A DNA stretch of 64,000 bases from Lolium rigidum. Taxonomy: Eukaryota > Streptophyta > Magnoliopsida > Poales > Poaceae. Positions 35,302-47,626 of the stretch are shown here, piece by piece. The notes under the pieces were generated by a model. That model saw only the letters and a program-made list of their open reading frames with translations, made no database searches and was not told the origin of the DNA. Position 1 is the first letter of the stretch, and the number at the start of each line of letters is the position of its first letter. Both the position numbers and the translations under genes were made by a program. The stretch covers positions 269,458,736 through 269,522,735 of the forward strand of contig NC_061508.1 of the NCBI RefSeq assembly GCF_022539505.1, given 5' to 3'.

Positions 35302-36902
35302 TGATGAGCGCATATTGCACACCGTTGGGAAACCCTAAGAGGAAGGTATGATGAGCATAGTAGAAGGTTTTTTCTCACTAAGAAACAAAGGTTTAATCGA
35401 CTTGTAGGAGAAATGCGTGACTTCTGAATGTGTTGCTAGCTGACTTGTGGAAGGGCGCACTACCGGCGTCAGCAACAACATGGAACATGCACACAACACA
35501 ACCAAAATACATTGCCCCAACTTACAGTAAGGTTGTCAATCTCACCGATTTTGCTGAAAACAAAGGATTAACCATATAGTGTGGAAAGAGATGTTTTTTT
35601 TTTGAGTGTAATTAAAGAGAATAGTGCTTGTAGTAAGTAAACAAAACATGATGATTGTATCTATGCAAAAGAAAGGACCGGGGTCCACAATTCACTAGAG
35701 GTGTCTTTCCATAAAGATAAATAACATGTTGGATGAACAAATTACAGCTGGACAATTCATAGAATAAAGACCATACATAACAAGATGATTACTATGAGAT
35801 TCGTTTGGGCATTACAACATAATACATAGACTGTAATCCAACTGCGTATATGACTAATAATCCACCATCCGGTTATCATGCGGAACCCCTTCCAGTATTA
35901 GTTGCAAGCAACAGATTATCACATTAAGCAATGTGTGTAAAGTAAACAATAGAATTATGCTTAGATAAAACATTGTTGTTTTCTCCCTAGTAGCAACAAC
36001 ACATATAGAATCTTAGAAGTTATTGTCACTTTTCCAGATTACTAGAGGCATAAACCCACTATCGAGCATAAATACTCCCTCTTGGAGTTACAAGCATATA
36101 CTTGGCAAACGCATCTATTATTAACTGGAGCATGCAAGATCACAAATAACATATATCAAATATATAATAGATCTCAACATAGTATTCAATATTAATCGGA
36201 TCCCAACAAACACAACATGTAGCATTACATAAAGATGATCTTGATCATGATAGGCAGCTCACAAGATCTAAACATTAAGCATAATTTGGAGAATACAACC
36301 ATCTAGCTACTGCTATGGACCCGTAGTCATATGAACTACTGACGCATCACTTCGGAGGCGGGCATGGCAATGTAGAGGCCTCCGGTGATGATCTCCCTCT
36401 CCGGCAGGGTGCCGGGAAGAGTTTCAGAACCCTCCCGAGCTAGGGTCGGCGATGGCGGCCGCGACAGAATTTTTCGCGGATGGAGGCTCTGGGTATTTAG
36501 GTTTTTTCCAAATAGGTGAATAAATAGGCGGAAGGGCGAGGTCGGTGGCTGCCCGAGGTGCCCACACCACCCCTAGGCGCGACCAAGGCCTGGGCCGTGC
36601 CTAGGCCAGGTGTGGCCGCCTCGTGGCACTTCTTCGTCTCTCCTCCGGATTCCGTCTTCGTTACAGTAAAATAGGAACTTTGGCTTTTGTTTGTCCAATT
36701 CCAAGAATATTTCCTGTACAACTTTTATGAAATACAAAACAACAGAACACAGGGAACTGGCATTGTGGCATCTTGCAATAGGTTAGTGCCATAAAATGTA
36801 TAAAAGTGCAACAAAGTGTAAACAAAATATATATATATATATATATATTGGTGTAAAACAAGTATGGAGCATCAAAATTATAGATACATTTACAACATAT
36901 CA
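35302..36902 (-). mobile_element. Solo LTR, Gypsy-like (TGATACGTCTC family), minus orientation
   Basis: A perfect 5-bp target duplication ATATG flanks it (35297-35301 and 36903-36907). On the minus strand the LTR starts TGATATGTTG at 36902 and ends GCGCTCATCA at 35302, about 1.6 kb. Shared text (GGCACCCTGCCGGAG, CTCTACATTGCCATGCC) ties it to the LTRs at 40239 and 59443. No internal domain or second LTR adjoins it, as expected for recombination to a solo LTR. Contains a TA run at 36828-36848. Confidence 0.85.
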
Positions 36903-37576
36903 ATATGGTAATTATTCAGAACAATGAGCAAATATATGATTTGCTTCAGCAGTATGAGTCAACCAAAATGCTTAACATGACAGTCAAGAGAGGCAGGCCC
37001 AAAAATCATGTTCTGTATGATCTTGTGGATGCAAATGCAGATGAAGGCATTGAAGGCTCTCAGTGTACTTCATGCCTTATAAATTATGCAGGTCATGTTG
37101 TGTATGATCTTAGTCCTCCAACTGTATATGTTGTTGATGGTGAAGGAACTGTATTTGCAAGTCAAAATTATTTTTTTGCTACTCAAGAGAGCAGAAATGA
37201 TGCAGCACATGACAAGGGAAAGGGAATTTCTGATCTGAATGAAGCAAACAATGTAGACATGGACTTTGACATGGATGTGGCTGATTTCAATATGATGGAG
37301 GAAATGAGGACGAAGGAACAAGCTGAGATTGTTGAGAGGATTAAGGACATGAGGCAGGAGAGAATGTATCCTTTGTTGCATTGTGAAGGAGATACTGACA
37401 TTGAAGATCGTTTTGTAAGTGAAGAAGCTAAAACTGCAACTGTACCTCTAGCTTCAGCTGCACCTCTACATGCACCTGAACCTCTAGCTGCAGTTCTACC
37501 TGAGAAGAAGATGAAAAGGAAGGGACCAACTGTTAGATCCCATTCATCTTTTCAAATTGATGATATTATTGACTAG
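36903..37576 (+). pseudogene. Acidic spacer ORF of the Mutator transposase
   Basis: The longest surviving open frame of the Mutator pseudogene (ATG 36905, 223 residues). It is rich in Asp, Glu and Met, with a Lys/Arg patch at the end (PEKKMKRKGP). In related transposases this region lies between the N-terminal module and the DNA-binding module. It starts directly at the solo LTR target site, so its true beginning lies upstream of the LTR. Confidence 0.6.
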
Positions 37577-37797
37577 AAACCATAAGCATATGAGATTTGG
37601 ATGCTGGTTTTCTTGATGATATGGATGATGATCAATTTGAACCAATGTCTATGGTTCCACCAAAAGGAGGCTGAAAGCATAGAGATAAGAAGAGGCCATG
37701 GAGGAAATGGTATGACGAAAGGAGGTAGGAGCCAAATGAGCAGCTATGTCTGAAGATGTGTTTTAGAGATGTGCATCAATTCAGTGAGGCATTGATT

Positions 37798-38654
37798 TGT
37801 TGGAGATATGCCCAAGAGGCAATAATAAATGGTTATTATATATCTTNNNNNNNNNNNNNNNNNNNNNNNNNNNNNNNNNNNNNNNNNNNNNNNNNNNNNN
37901 NNNNNNNNNNNNNNNNNNNNNNNNNNNNNNNNNNNNNNNNNNNNNNCTTACATGGCCGGCCAAACCCTAAGGGGTGGAGTCCCAGGTGGACTCCACCATA
38001 GATGGCCGGCCACCCCACCTAAGGAAAAGGTGGGAGTCCCACGTTGGGTAGGACTCCCTCCTTGAGTAGGTTTCCCACCTATGGGAGGTTTTAGTGTTGG
38101 GGTCTTATTCGAAGACTTGGACTACAACTCTTGGGGCTTCCACCTATATAATGAGGGACAAGGGGAGGGTGGCCGGCCACTCTTGGCTCAGCCTTGGCCG
38201 CACCCCTTTGAGGGCCGGTGCCCAAGCCCCCTCTCCCCAAACCCTAGCTACCTCTCCTCCACCACCTCTCCCGCATATGCTTAGCGAAGCTCCGCCGGAG
38301 ATCTCCATCGACACCGCCACCACGCCGTCGTGCTGCCGGGATTCCGAGGAGGATCTACTACTTCCGCTGCCCGCTGAAACGGGGAGAAGGACGTCGTCAT
38401 CAACACCGAACGTGTGACCGAGTACGGAGGTGCTGCCCGATCGTGGCACCGTGATCAAGATCTTCTACGCGCTTTTGCAAGCGGCAAGTGATCGTCTACC
38501 GCAACAACAAGAGCCTCATCTTGTAGGCTTTGGAAATCTTCAAGGGTGAGTCTTGATCTTCTCCTCGTTGCTCCCATCTTCTAGATTGCATCTTGGCTTG
38601 GATTGCGTTCTCGCGGTAGGAAATTTTTTGTTTTCTATGCAACAAATCCCTAAA
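37798..38654 (+). mobile_element. Solo Copia LTR (Angela/BARE-like), containing the gap
   Basis: Starts TGTTGGAGATATGCCCAAGA, the head of the Triticeae Angela/BARE-type Copia LTR from memory, and ends TTTTCTATGCAACAAATCCC. A 5-bp duplication TGATT flanks it (37793-37797, 38655-38659). It contains a promoter-like CACCTATATAATGAGG near 38140. The 100-N gap lies inside, so the true length is unknown. It interrupts the DNA-binding part of the Mutator pseudogene. Confidence 0.85.
37847..37946. other. Assembly gap of 100 N
   Basis: Exactly 100 N inside the Copia LTR; probably a collapsed repeat. True size unknown. Confidence 0.99.
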
Positions 38655-39515
38655 TGATTAACTTGCACATTTCACATAGTAGGAATTATAGTTATCACGT
38701 AAATTCTAATGTGATAATTAGTGTGCAGTGCATAAAGTAGGAGTGCCCTTTCTACATTGTTGCTTCAGATATAAAAGGTGACCAAACATTTATCATAAGG
38801 AAGATGCAACTCATCCATACTTGTGACACAACAGGGGTGAGTGCAAGATGGTTGGCTAGAAACTATGAAGCTGCATTCAGGTCAGATCCAAATGCTAGCA
38901 TTCAGACACTGGTAGATAGTGCTAAGCGACAACATGATGTTGAAGTCCCTAAGATGATGGCCTACATGGCAAAAAACTTGGCACTTGATGCAGCGTTAGG
39001 GGGTCATGGGCAACAATATGTCAGGCTGAGGTATTTTGCATAGACTGTGATTGACACTAACCTAGGAAGTAGGGTTATTGTGAGAACTGTGACTCCGCCA
39101 CCCTCCGAAGAGAATCCTCATCATGGGCCCTCATTCCATGGGTTATTGTTCTGCATTAATGGAGCCAGAGAAGGGTTTTCTTAAGGGTTGCAGGACATTT
39201 ATAGGTGAGTCAGTGTGTACAGATTTACATTTTTTTATTTTATATGCTTGCTTTTGTCTAACTTAAGATAATGTGCAGGGTTGGATAGATACTTTATAAA
39301 GCTATGCATTGGGGCTCAAATATTGGCTGCTACTGGCAGAGATGGCAATAACAACAACATGTATCCAATTGCACTTGTTGTTGTGCCCAAGGAAGACACA
39401 ACTAATTGGTGTCGGTTCTCGACTCATCTGAAGTATGCTCTAGGTGGGGAAGAGGGTCAGTTTGGCAAGTACACTGTAATTTCTGACATACATAAGATTT
39501 GTAATTCTTTACTAT

Positions 39516-39910
39516 AGCAACTAGTGTATTGTACACATTATATAGAGAAACAATGGTAGTCGTTAACCTAAACTAGTTGTCGTCGACAAGTCAACATCGA
39601 CTGTTTTACATATGCTAGTTAACCTAAACTAGTTGTCGTCGACAAGTTGTCATCGAATAGTTTATATATGCTAGTGAACCTAAACTAGTTGTCGTCGACA
39701 AGTTGTCATCGACTAGTTTACACATGCTAATTAACCTAAACTAGTTGTCGTCGACAAGTTGGCATTGACTAGTTATGTAGTGCTAGTCGGTGATGACATA
39801 TCGACGTTGAATAGTCTATGCCATCTATGTAGGACCATTAATTTAAGTTGTGTGTCTTTAATTTACTAGGATTGTAGCATTATTAATAGCTTCACTCATT
39901 TGTTGCTCTA
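39516..39910 (+). other. Probable former intron of the Mutator transposase, with tandem array
   Basis: The coding match stops after SDIHK (39500) and resumes with GLLKAI right after an acceptor-like GTTGCTCTAG at 39901-39910. The upstream edge reads AAG followed by AT rather than GT, so either the donor has mutated or this is an insertion. It holds the 56-bp array. Confidence 0.5.
39562..39785. repeat. 56-bp tandem repeat, four copies
   Basis: Units start at 39562, 39618, 39674 and 39730, each with AACCTAAACTAGTTGTCGTC then GACAAGT. Copies differ at a few sites. Each unit contains the inverted core TTGTCGTCGACAA. Confidence 0.93.
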
Positions 39911-40238
39911 GGGCCTTCTTAAAGCAATCAGAACAGTGTTTCCAAGTTGCCCCCTAAGATACTGCCTACGGCACATCTATACAAACTTTCAAGCAAGTTA
40001 TGCTTGTCATAAGGATCAGTTTGATGTTGCCATGGAGAACTTGAAGACAGAGAGTGAGGATGCATAGAAGTGGCTCAGTGCTATCCTTGTGCACACATGG
40101 GCTAGACATGCATTTGATACAAACTGTAAAACTAACCTGGTGGTGAATGATGGCTGTGAAATACGCCATATTTTCTCGCGTTTAAACCCTTAGCTAAGTC
40201 AAGAAATTGACTAAGTTTACCTCTCAACTTGCCATTAA

Positions 40239-41802
40239 TGACGTCTCAAACGTATCTATATTTTTTGACGCTCCATTCTTGTTTTACACAAATTCATATA
40301 TGTTTTGCTTACACTTCGATGTACTTTTATATGATTTTCGGCACTAACCTATTAACAAGATGCCACAATATCAGTTCCTTGTTTTCTGCTGTTTTTGTAT
40401 TTCACAAAAGTTGTACACGAAATATTTTCGGAAATGGACGAAACAAAAGCCGAAGTCAATATTTTACCGAAACGAAGAAGAAGTCCAGAGGGGGGTCAAA
40501 GAGGCGCCACAGGGCGGCCAGACCACCCCATGGCGCGGCCTGGGTGTGGCCCGCGCCTAGGGGTGGTGTGCGCCCCCCAGGCTCCCCACCGACCTAAATC
40601 CTCCGCCTATTTATACATCTTCTCGGGAAAACTCTGGAGACCCAAGCTTCCATCCATGAAAAGTTCTGTCGCGCCCGCCATCGCAGAACCCATCTCTGGG
40701 TGTTCTGAAGCTCTTCCCGGCACCCTGCCGGAGGGGGAAATCATTGCCGGAGGCATATACATCGCCATGCCCGCCTCCGAAGTGATGTGTAAGTAGTTCA
40801 TCCCTAGAGTGGGTCCGTAGCAGTAGCTAGATGGTTATCTCCTCCAATTTGTGCTTCATGTATAGATCTTGTGAGCTGCCCTACATGATCAAGATGTAAT
40901 CCTACATGTTGCGTTTGCTGGGATCCGATGAATATTGTATACTATGTTGAGGTCAATTATATATTCATGTCATATGCTATTTGTGATCTTGCATGCTCGC
41001 CACTGCTAGTAGATACTCTGACCAAGTAGATGCTTGTGACTCCAAGAGGGGATATTTATGCTCGATAGTAAGTTCATGCCTCTAGTAATCTGGGAGAGTG
41101 ACAGGAACTTCTAAGATTGTAGATGTGTTGTTGCTACTAGGGAGAAAACAACAATGTTTTATCCAAGTGTAATTCTATTGTTTACTTTACACACATTGCT
41201 TAATGCGATAATCTGTTCCTTGCAACTTAATACTGAAAGGGGTTTGGACGATAACCGGATGGATAGACGCAGTTGGATTACGATCTATGTATTATGTTGT
41301 AATGCCCAATCAAATCTCATAGTAATCATCTTATCATGTATGGTCGATATTCTATCAATTGCCTAGCTATAATTTATTTACCCAACATGTTATTTATCTT
41401 TATGGAGAGACACCTCTAGTGAACTGTGAACCCCGGTCCTTTATTTTACACTGATACAATCATCCTGTTTTGTTTACTTACTGCAATTTATGTTCTCTTT
41501 AATTACTGCAAACATCTCTTTCCGTTCGATATGTCTAATCATTTGTGTTCGGCAAACCGGTGAGATTGATAACCTCACTGCAAGTTGGGGAAAAGTACTT
41601 TGGCTGTGTTGTGCAGGTTCCCTGTTGTTGCTGACGCCGGTAGTGCGCCCTGCCACTAGTCAGCTAGCAACACCTTCAGAAGTCACGCCTTTCTCCTACT
41701 GGTCGATTAAACCTTGGTTTCGTACTGAGGGAAAACTTGCTGATGTGCTCATCACACCTTGCTCTCGGGGTTTACCAACCGCTTCCACAACAACTGCCAA
41801 CA
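40239..41802 (+). mobile_element. Gypsy-like LTR (TGATACGTCTC family), plus orientation
   Basis: Starts TGACGTCTCAAACGTATC and shares GGCACCCTGCCGGAG and other blocks with the LTRs at 35302 and 59443, here in the opposite orientation. The probable end is CTGCCAACA at 41802, followed by TCTGGCGCCATTACCGG, which resembles the start of an internal region. No matching 5-bp duplication was found, so the element is probably truncated right after the LTR. Confidence 0.7.
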
Positions 41803-44580
41803 AGATTGTCTGGCGCCATTACCGGAGCAGCATCACTAATCCATGCAAAGATGTGCAATCTCTTCTATTTTTGGATTGTATGCAGGAAATCACGTCATAA
41901 TGACAAATGGACCTGCAATTACTGAAGAAAATCGCGTCAGGGGCATGACAAAGTTGACTAAGCTCGGAAAGGCGGTTCCAGGCTCTTTAACGGGCACCGG
42001 TACGGGCAAGCCCCGCACGTACTGTGCGCCCATACCATGCGTTGCTGCATTCCCGAGGTCAAACCCTATAAGTTTCGCGAAGGGACCGACGCTAAAAAGA
42101 GAGCCATTCGTTGCAATACAGGGTCGCCATCCACCAGATCCATCTGCACCGCACTGAAGGAGATCTGTCACCATAGTTCATCTATCCTATCTCCCATCTC
42201 CTCCATAATTATAGCTATCACCATTGTAATAGATATGTCCTTGAGAATTGGTGACCATTGTAAGAATATTGTGATTTCAATATAAGTATTTTGCACAATG
42301 ATTTCTATCCTTGTACTTGATCTTGATATTATGTGTGAGTACTCCGCATGGGCTGTGGGTTGGGGTGAATCCTCGTAGCGTTCACGTGCATCTGGTCTTA
42401 TTTTATGTGTAAGGATTAAATATGAGTTTTGCAATCTTGTATCCTTGTCTTTTTGTCTCATCTTGATGATCTGCAGGTACCCATATCACTCGAGTCGGTC
42501 AAGGGAAGAGGTGGAATGAGTGGAGAACGACGTGCTACCGCGAAACCTCTGTGACAGAAAGGGGAAAGTAACGGTACATGTTTAGTGATTCATTCGGGAT
42601 CATGGCATAATCATCTAGCTTAAGGCTTTGGTATGTATTCATTTACTTAATAACTGTCCTTGCTTGCGGCTGTAAGAACAGTGGTTGGACCATTAGGCTC
42701 TTGTCACCTCTGGCTTTAGGGGCAAGAATATTTACGGATGTGCTACTCACAAGTCTCTTGTCTCTATTTTATCTGTTACACATATGTGCTTTAATTATAT
42801 ATGTATGCATAGTTGCAGGTTGATAACTTCGATCCGGATTACAAATTGTAGTATGGTAAGCTTTTTCTCTAGAAGACCTAGGTTTAATCGAACCTTGGAA
42901 AACACCGCTAAATGTTTTATGAAGGAAACGTCTACAAGACTTGCTAGTTTATTTTATCTTCAGTTTATCGGACCTATCTTGTTTACTTTTAAGGGGGGAT
43001 GTTCAATGATGGAAATAGGCTAGGGTTAAGATTTCACCTGCAGCTATGCATACATATAAATAAAGCTCATATGTGTAACAAATAAAATAAAGATAAGATA
43101 TTCGTGAGTAGCACATCCGTAAATACCCTTGAAACTCTTCCAATGTCACTTCATTCTCATTCTCACGTCTTGGATTAATTCTAATGTACCACTGAAACAC
43201 TTCCGGTAACACCAGGATGACTCTGATACTCCACCAAAAATATTTTGATGCCGCCGAAACTGTTCAGGACACTTCTTTCAACCACGTACCATATTTAGAA
43301 ACTCTCGCAACATATTGATAGACCTTAAGCATGTGACCCAACATGTTTGGTGATAGATCGACATGTATCCTAGACTACTTTCGGACCAATAACGGGACTT
43401 GGGCGTTGTTATTAGCTTCTATACATACACGAATAACTTTGTCAAACCGAGTGTTACAACATATGCTAATCTTTATTTGCCTCATGATTCGTAATTAAAA
43501 GACAAGGTGAGAATTAGGTGTCCCCGACTCCCCGTGAATCAAGTCTAGTTCAGTAGTTCACCAAAAATATATGAAATTACACATATTAGGTGCTATTTAC
43601 AACCATTATTTATTTCCAAAGGTTTAACAAATCAATTCCAGTTAATCATATGTTAACACATACAATATGATGGCTGTAATTCCTAGTTACTTTTATATTT
43701 CTTCGTCATTTACAGATGAACTTAAACTCATTTAACCATTTGTATCTTTCCCTTTCTTTTCATGCATCCCTTTTAAATTTATTTTTATTCTAGTAGGTAA
43801 AAGATAAACAATAAGCACATCTACAGGTGGTGGCCTTAATTCCAAATGTTGAGGTGCAGTGACTTTTTTATGGTGCTAAAAAAATCCGGTAGGTTTGCAA
43901 ACCGAGATGATGGTGTAGTGGGGATGCCTTGACATCCCGAACATATTGTTTTAACAATTTTAGGATGACTCTTGATTTGGTATTCGAAAAATACGATAAT
44001 ATCACTCCTCAAAATTCAAATTTACAAGTTTCTAAAAAATGAGTATGTGTTCACAAGATGTGGTTCTACAAACCCTAGAGATCTCGGAATGAAATTCGAA
44101 ATACACATGAAGAAACAAAAAAGACAAACTGATGTGTGAATAGTGTCAGTATTGCTTTTGTATTTTTGTGACGCTGTTCATGTTGCATTTGTCTTTTCGG
44201 TTGCTCTATGTGTAATTCAAATTCGTATTGAAAATTTTATAAGTCGTAGAAACACATCTTTTGAACACTCACATATGTTTCTCATTTTTTCTAAACTTTT
44301 AAATTTAAATTTTGAGAAATGGTATCATTTGAAGTTTGGAATCATGTGATACTGTCTTGTACATCCAACTCGTGTAAATGTTGCTGAAAACTTCTTTTTG
44401 TTCACTATCGTGAAGCTAGTATGCATTTTCATCTATGAACATCGCTTTATATCCTGTTTTAACTGAATCCGGGTTAGTGTTGTCCTGGAAGAACAATGTG
44501 TGATTGAAATGTCCCAACAGTAGTTCTCATATTGTCGTGTTAATTTACTCGGTATTTTTCTGCTACGTGTCCACATAAGT
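41803..44580. other. Intergenic, nothing recognised
   Basis: Starts with a short piece of retrotransposon internal sequence. The rest has short open frames (41843-42157, 42784-43023) without domains, and AT-rich tracts. Confidence 0.4.
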
Positions 44581-44582
44581 TC

Positions 44583-45178
44583 ATGGTGTTTCCTCCTCCT
44601 GGCGAATTTAAGCTTGGCATCTCCAAACACCTTTTGAAGTTACTACTTCCCCTCCGGCAGAGGGAGGGTGGGGGAACGCCGGATCTCATTGTGTATGTTG
44701 TAGGGTTTGTTAGGACCTCTGCCGGCGGCGCTTTGAAGGCGGTGGCGCGGCCGGTGTGGTGTTTGATGGCGGTGCTCAGGCCCTTCGATGGCGGCGTTCT
44801 CTGGAGCACCGACGTGGAGCGGCCGCTCTCCCCGTGTCCGCAGCTCCCTGGAGCTGCCGGGTGCGCTCTCCCCTGGCCGGATTTGGGGCGAAGGATCTGG
44901 CATATGAAGATGAGCAAGAAGATGGTGTTGCTTGGCTCGTTGACAACGGTGGCGTCCGAGGTAGGTCCTCCGGGACGCGCTCAGCGAATTCCCGTTCGCT
45001 GGGGGTCTGCTTCCGTTCCAAGGTGACAAGAGAAGCAGCTGCGATGGTGCGCCATCGACGGCTTCGTGGTGCCGGCGTGGTCGACTTGAAGAAGGGCTTG
45101 TTTGTAAATTTTTTGTCTTTTTGGACCTTTCTGTAATATTGCCAAGTTAATATCAGTTTCTTTCACCGCAAAAAAAAA
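44583..45178 (+). mobile_element. Possible 5'-truncated retroposon with A tail
   Basis: A GC-rich tract with open frames on both strands (for example 44583-45026) ends in TTTCTTTCACCGCAAAAAAAAA (44-46 style poly-A end at 45170-45178). The form resembles a LINE-derived 3' tail, but no domain is certain and no target duplication was identified. Confidence 0.35.
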
Positions 45179-45740
45179 GTGATGGGTTTGCCAAAACATG
45201 CTTCCCGTCTGATGAATTAACTCATGCATTAATTATCGAGAAAAAAAACTCATACACAGTTAATTCTGAACTTGAACAAATTACATTGAAAAAAATAGTG
45301 CTAGCGTACTTCCATGTTAAATCCATTGAATATGTGCTGGCTTTGAAGAACAAGCAAATTCTTGATGGTTCTTGTTTTCGGAATGAAAACTTTGAAGTGA
45401 AGCTGTGCAAATTTACATCATCCAGGCATTTCGTGGGACTTGAGACATATCATTAGGACTTCTCTGAGTCGCTGGAATTTCACCGGAAATTTGCATACAT
45501 GTTAGAAAGGTTCAACTTCCAGCAGATTTAGGAAATTTTCCAGGAAAGGAAGAGTTCATCAGGTGCTGCACTTGCATCTGCATGGCATACAACAGGGGGT
45601 TCTACAACACTAAACACTCAGGTACTACCAGGACACTTGCTGACTAAGCTCTCTGAACACTTCTAGGACACTCTGAACATGAGTACTCTTAGTGGTAAAA
45701 CGGCATCGAATGATGAGGCGAACTAACCTATCTCCCGTTC
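45179..45740. other. Downstream intergenic region of the MEI2-like gene
   Basis: AT-rich, with no coding motif. Part may be the 3' end region of the minus-strand MEI2-like gene. Confidence 0.4.
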
Positions 45741-45833
45741 TATCCATCCATGGCATGGACGAGGATAGAACACAAGATAGATAGATATACCCCGTCCGTC
45801 AGTTGCACGTGCGGTCGCCGACGAGCCGTCCGC

Positions 45834-47294
45834 TCAGCCGTGGCGGCGGGGGAGGAGGCGGCCGACCACGTGCTCCGCCGTCTTGCGGACGCCGTCCCGG
45901 GGCGGCACGAAGCGCACCGGCAGGAACTCCTTCTGGCCGCCGCAAGGGAAGCGCGACCCGGAGAAGTGCGCCACGAGCGAGTCCAGCCCCTGCAGCATGC
46001 GATACGAATCCCAACCAAATTAAGCGGCGGTGAGCATTAATGAGCACGAAGCAAGCACAGGATCGACCCGCAGAACGAACCGACGAGGCCGACAGGAATA
46101 ACTAAGCACATACCTCGACGCGCGCGTGCACCACGTCACACACCTTCTTCGAGCACGCCACCTCCCAGCGGCGGCCATCGAGGTACGCGTGGAGGCGCCG
46201 CGCCGCCACCGCCGTCGTCATGTTGACGAAGGCGTAGCCCTTGTTGTACCTCGTCCTGGGTACAAAACAAACGAACACATAAATCAAACACGGCGCAGAG
46301 CCGCCGACACGACACAGGTCGGACGCTGTCAAAAGATCAGATCGGACGAAAACCAGGAACCCTAGTGGAAATGAAAAGTAGCATCGATATGGAAACTGGA
46401 AAGTGAACTCTCGGGATGGGGAAGGAACAGCAGCCGTACTCGAAGTCGATCGGGACGTAAAGGAAGTCGTACTCCGACTTGACGGCTTCGCTGTCGCCGC
46501 CGAGCTTGGCATTCTCCTCGGCGCAGTGCTGGTCGAGGATAGCCATGAATCCCTTCTTCCTGCAATGTCACAGATAAAATCAATCTTTAAGCAACAAGAC
46601 AAGAACCAAGATGAATAACATCAAGCAAAGACTTGGTGAGATCAAACAAGTACTAGCTCGTGGAAGGGAGAAGGGCAAAGAACTAGCAGTATTACATGAA
46701 TTTGTTGGGAATATTACGAATCATCAGACTCGTGAAGTTGTCGCTGGGATTGAAGGCGAGGAGCGGCCACCGGCGAGGGCGAGGGAGCAATTTGCGGACG
46801 AAAGATGTAGGCGGCGGGGGAGGCATACGCCGCTCTCGCGGTGAGTTGGGCTCCCTGCTCCAAGTAGCAAGGACGGAGCGCGGGGATGGCTCGTCACGCA
46901 ACTCTAGCTTCACGGCCGCCTCGCCTCCATCCTCAAAGATTTCGGTGATGCGGCACCGAGGAGCTGCTGGCTGTGGCGGCGGGGGCGGAGGCGGAGGCGT
47001 GCAGCAGTACACCGTCACTGGCGGCGGCTGCAGGGGGTGCCCGTATGCTGCCTGCAGCGGGAACGCGGGAACCCCCACCGTGAACCCTCCACTGGGGAAC
47101 CAGCTGTTGCCGCAAGCAACAGGCCACCCGTACGCTGGCGGATGTGGAGGCTGTGGGTACAAGAAGTGCGAGGCGAAGAAATCGGCACTGGGCATAGAGG
47201 CAGCAGGGGTAGGAGAGAGGTAGCAGCCCGCCGGAAGGAGTGTCATCGGAAAGAAAGGCGAGGCGACGGGATTGAGGCGGGAGACGGCGGCCAT
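45834..47294 (-). CDS. Small MEI2-like RNA-binding protein (single C-terminal RRM)
   Basis: Four exons: 47294-46696, 46559-46440, 46255-46114 and 45989-45834, GT/AG borders, 338 residues. MEI2-type proteins bind RNA through a special C-terminal RRM; plant members include TERMINAL EAR1-like and short MEI2-like (OML6/OML7-type) regulators. The RRM_2 domain spans ~185-320: SLMIRNIPNKFM (RNP2-like), DFLYVPIDF, NKGYAFVNM at 244-252 (RNP1-like), then SKKVCDVVHARVEGL. The N-terminal half is Pro-rich with an eight-Pro run and no other RRM, so it fits the short class rather than TE1. The ATG at 47294 was chosen because a TATA box lies 67 bp upstream and the context is good; the open frame extends further upstream. 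Confidence 0.9.
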
Positions 47295-47360
47295 TGCTTC
47301 CTTTCTGGGTTGCGGAGTACTAGTACTATGGAGGAGGCTTATGGAAGAAGCAGCACGGTG

Positions 47361-47370
47361 TTTATAAATA
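47361..47370 (-). promoter_or_regulatory. TATA box of the MEI2-like gene
   Basis: TATTTATAAA on the minus strand, about 67 bp upstream of the chosen ATG. Confidence 0.7.
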
Positions 47371-47626
47371 GGAGGACCGAGAGAGAAGAGGGTAGAACGA
47401 AGAGGTAGTCTATGATCCGAAGGATAAAAGGGGTAGGAGTGAGTCGGGTTTTGTTTTTTGCAAGTAAAGAGCGGTGGCTGCTGTAGAAGAGAAAATTGTT
47501 TTTGAACCCAGGAGAGAGGGTTTGGCATACCTGTGTGCTTATGGGGTCAAATTTTATTGCAGTAATCTGAAAATTATAAGAATGTAAAAAACTAAGGATG
47601 GAGATGTCAAGTTCATAAATAAGTAA

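Larger units (their letters stand above)
35150..40165 (+). pseudogene. Mutator-like (MuDR/MULE) transposase pseudogene, interrupted
   Basis: Pieces occur in order. An N-terminal segment at 35207-35290 (WPDDLTVINLYALVETHGF). A spacer ORF at 36905-37576 (Asp/Glu-rich, 223 residues). The start of the DNA-binding region at 37741-37790 (LKMCFRDVHQFSEAL), continuing after the Copia LTR at 38770-39043 (IHTCDTTGVSARWLARNYEAA). The transposase core at 39275-39515 (GLDRYF, GRDGNNNNMYPIALVVV, then SDIHK). After a further interruption, LRHIYTNFQ and ENLKTESEDA at 39911-40165. Stops, frame changes and three inserted blocks (two LTRs and the 56-bp array region) inactivate it. The TIRs of the parent element were not found. 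Confidence 0.85.

Noticed and set aside
37981..38460. ORFs in the Copia LTR (38081-38284, 38094-38417, 38144-38458)
   Set aside because: They lie in non-coding LTR sequence and have no domain.
46692..47528. MEI2-like start further upstream in the same frame
   Set aside because: Extending past 47294 would cross the TATA box at 47361-47370; the upstream part is non-conserved.
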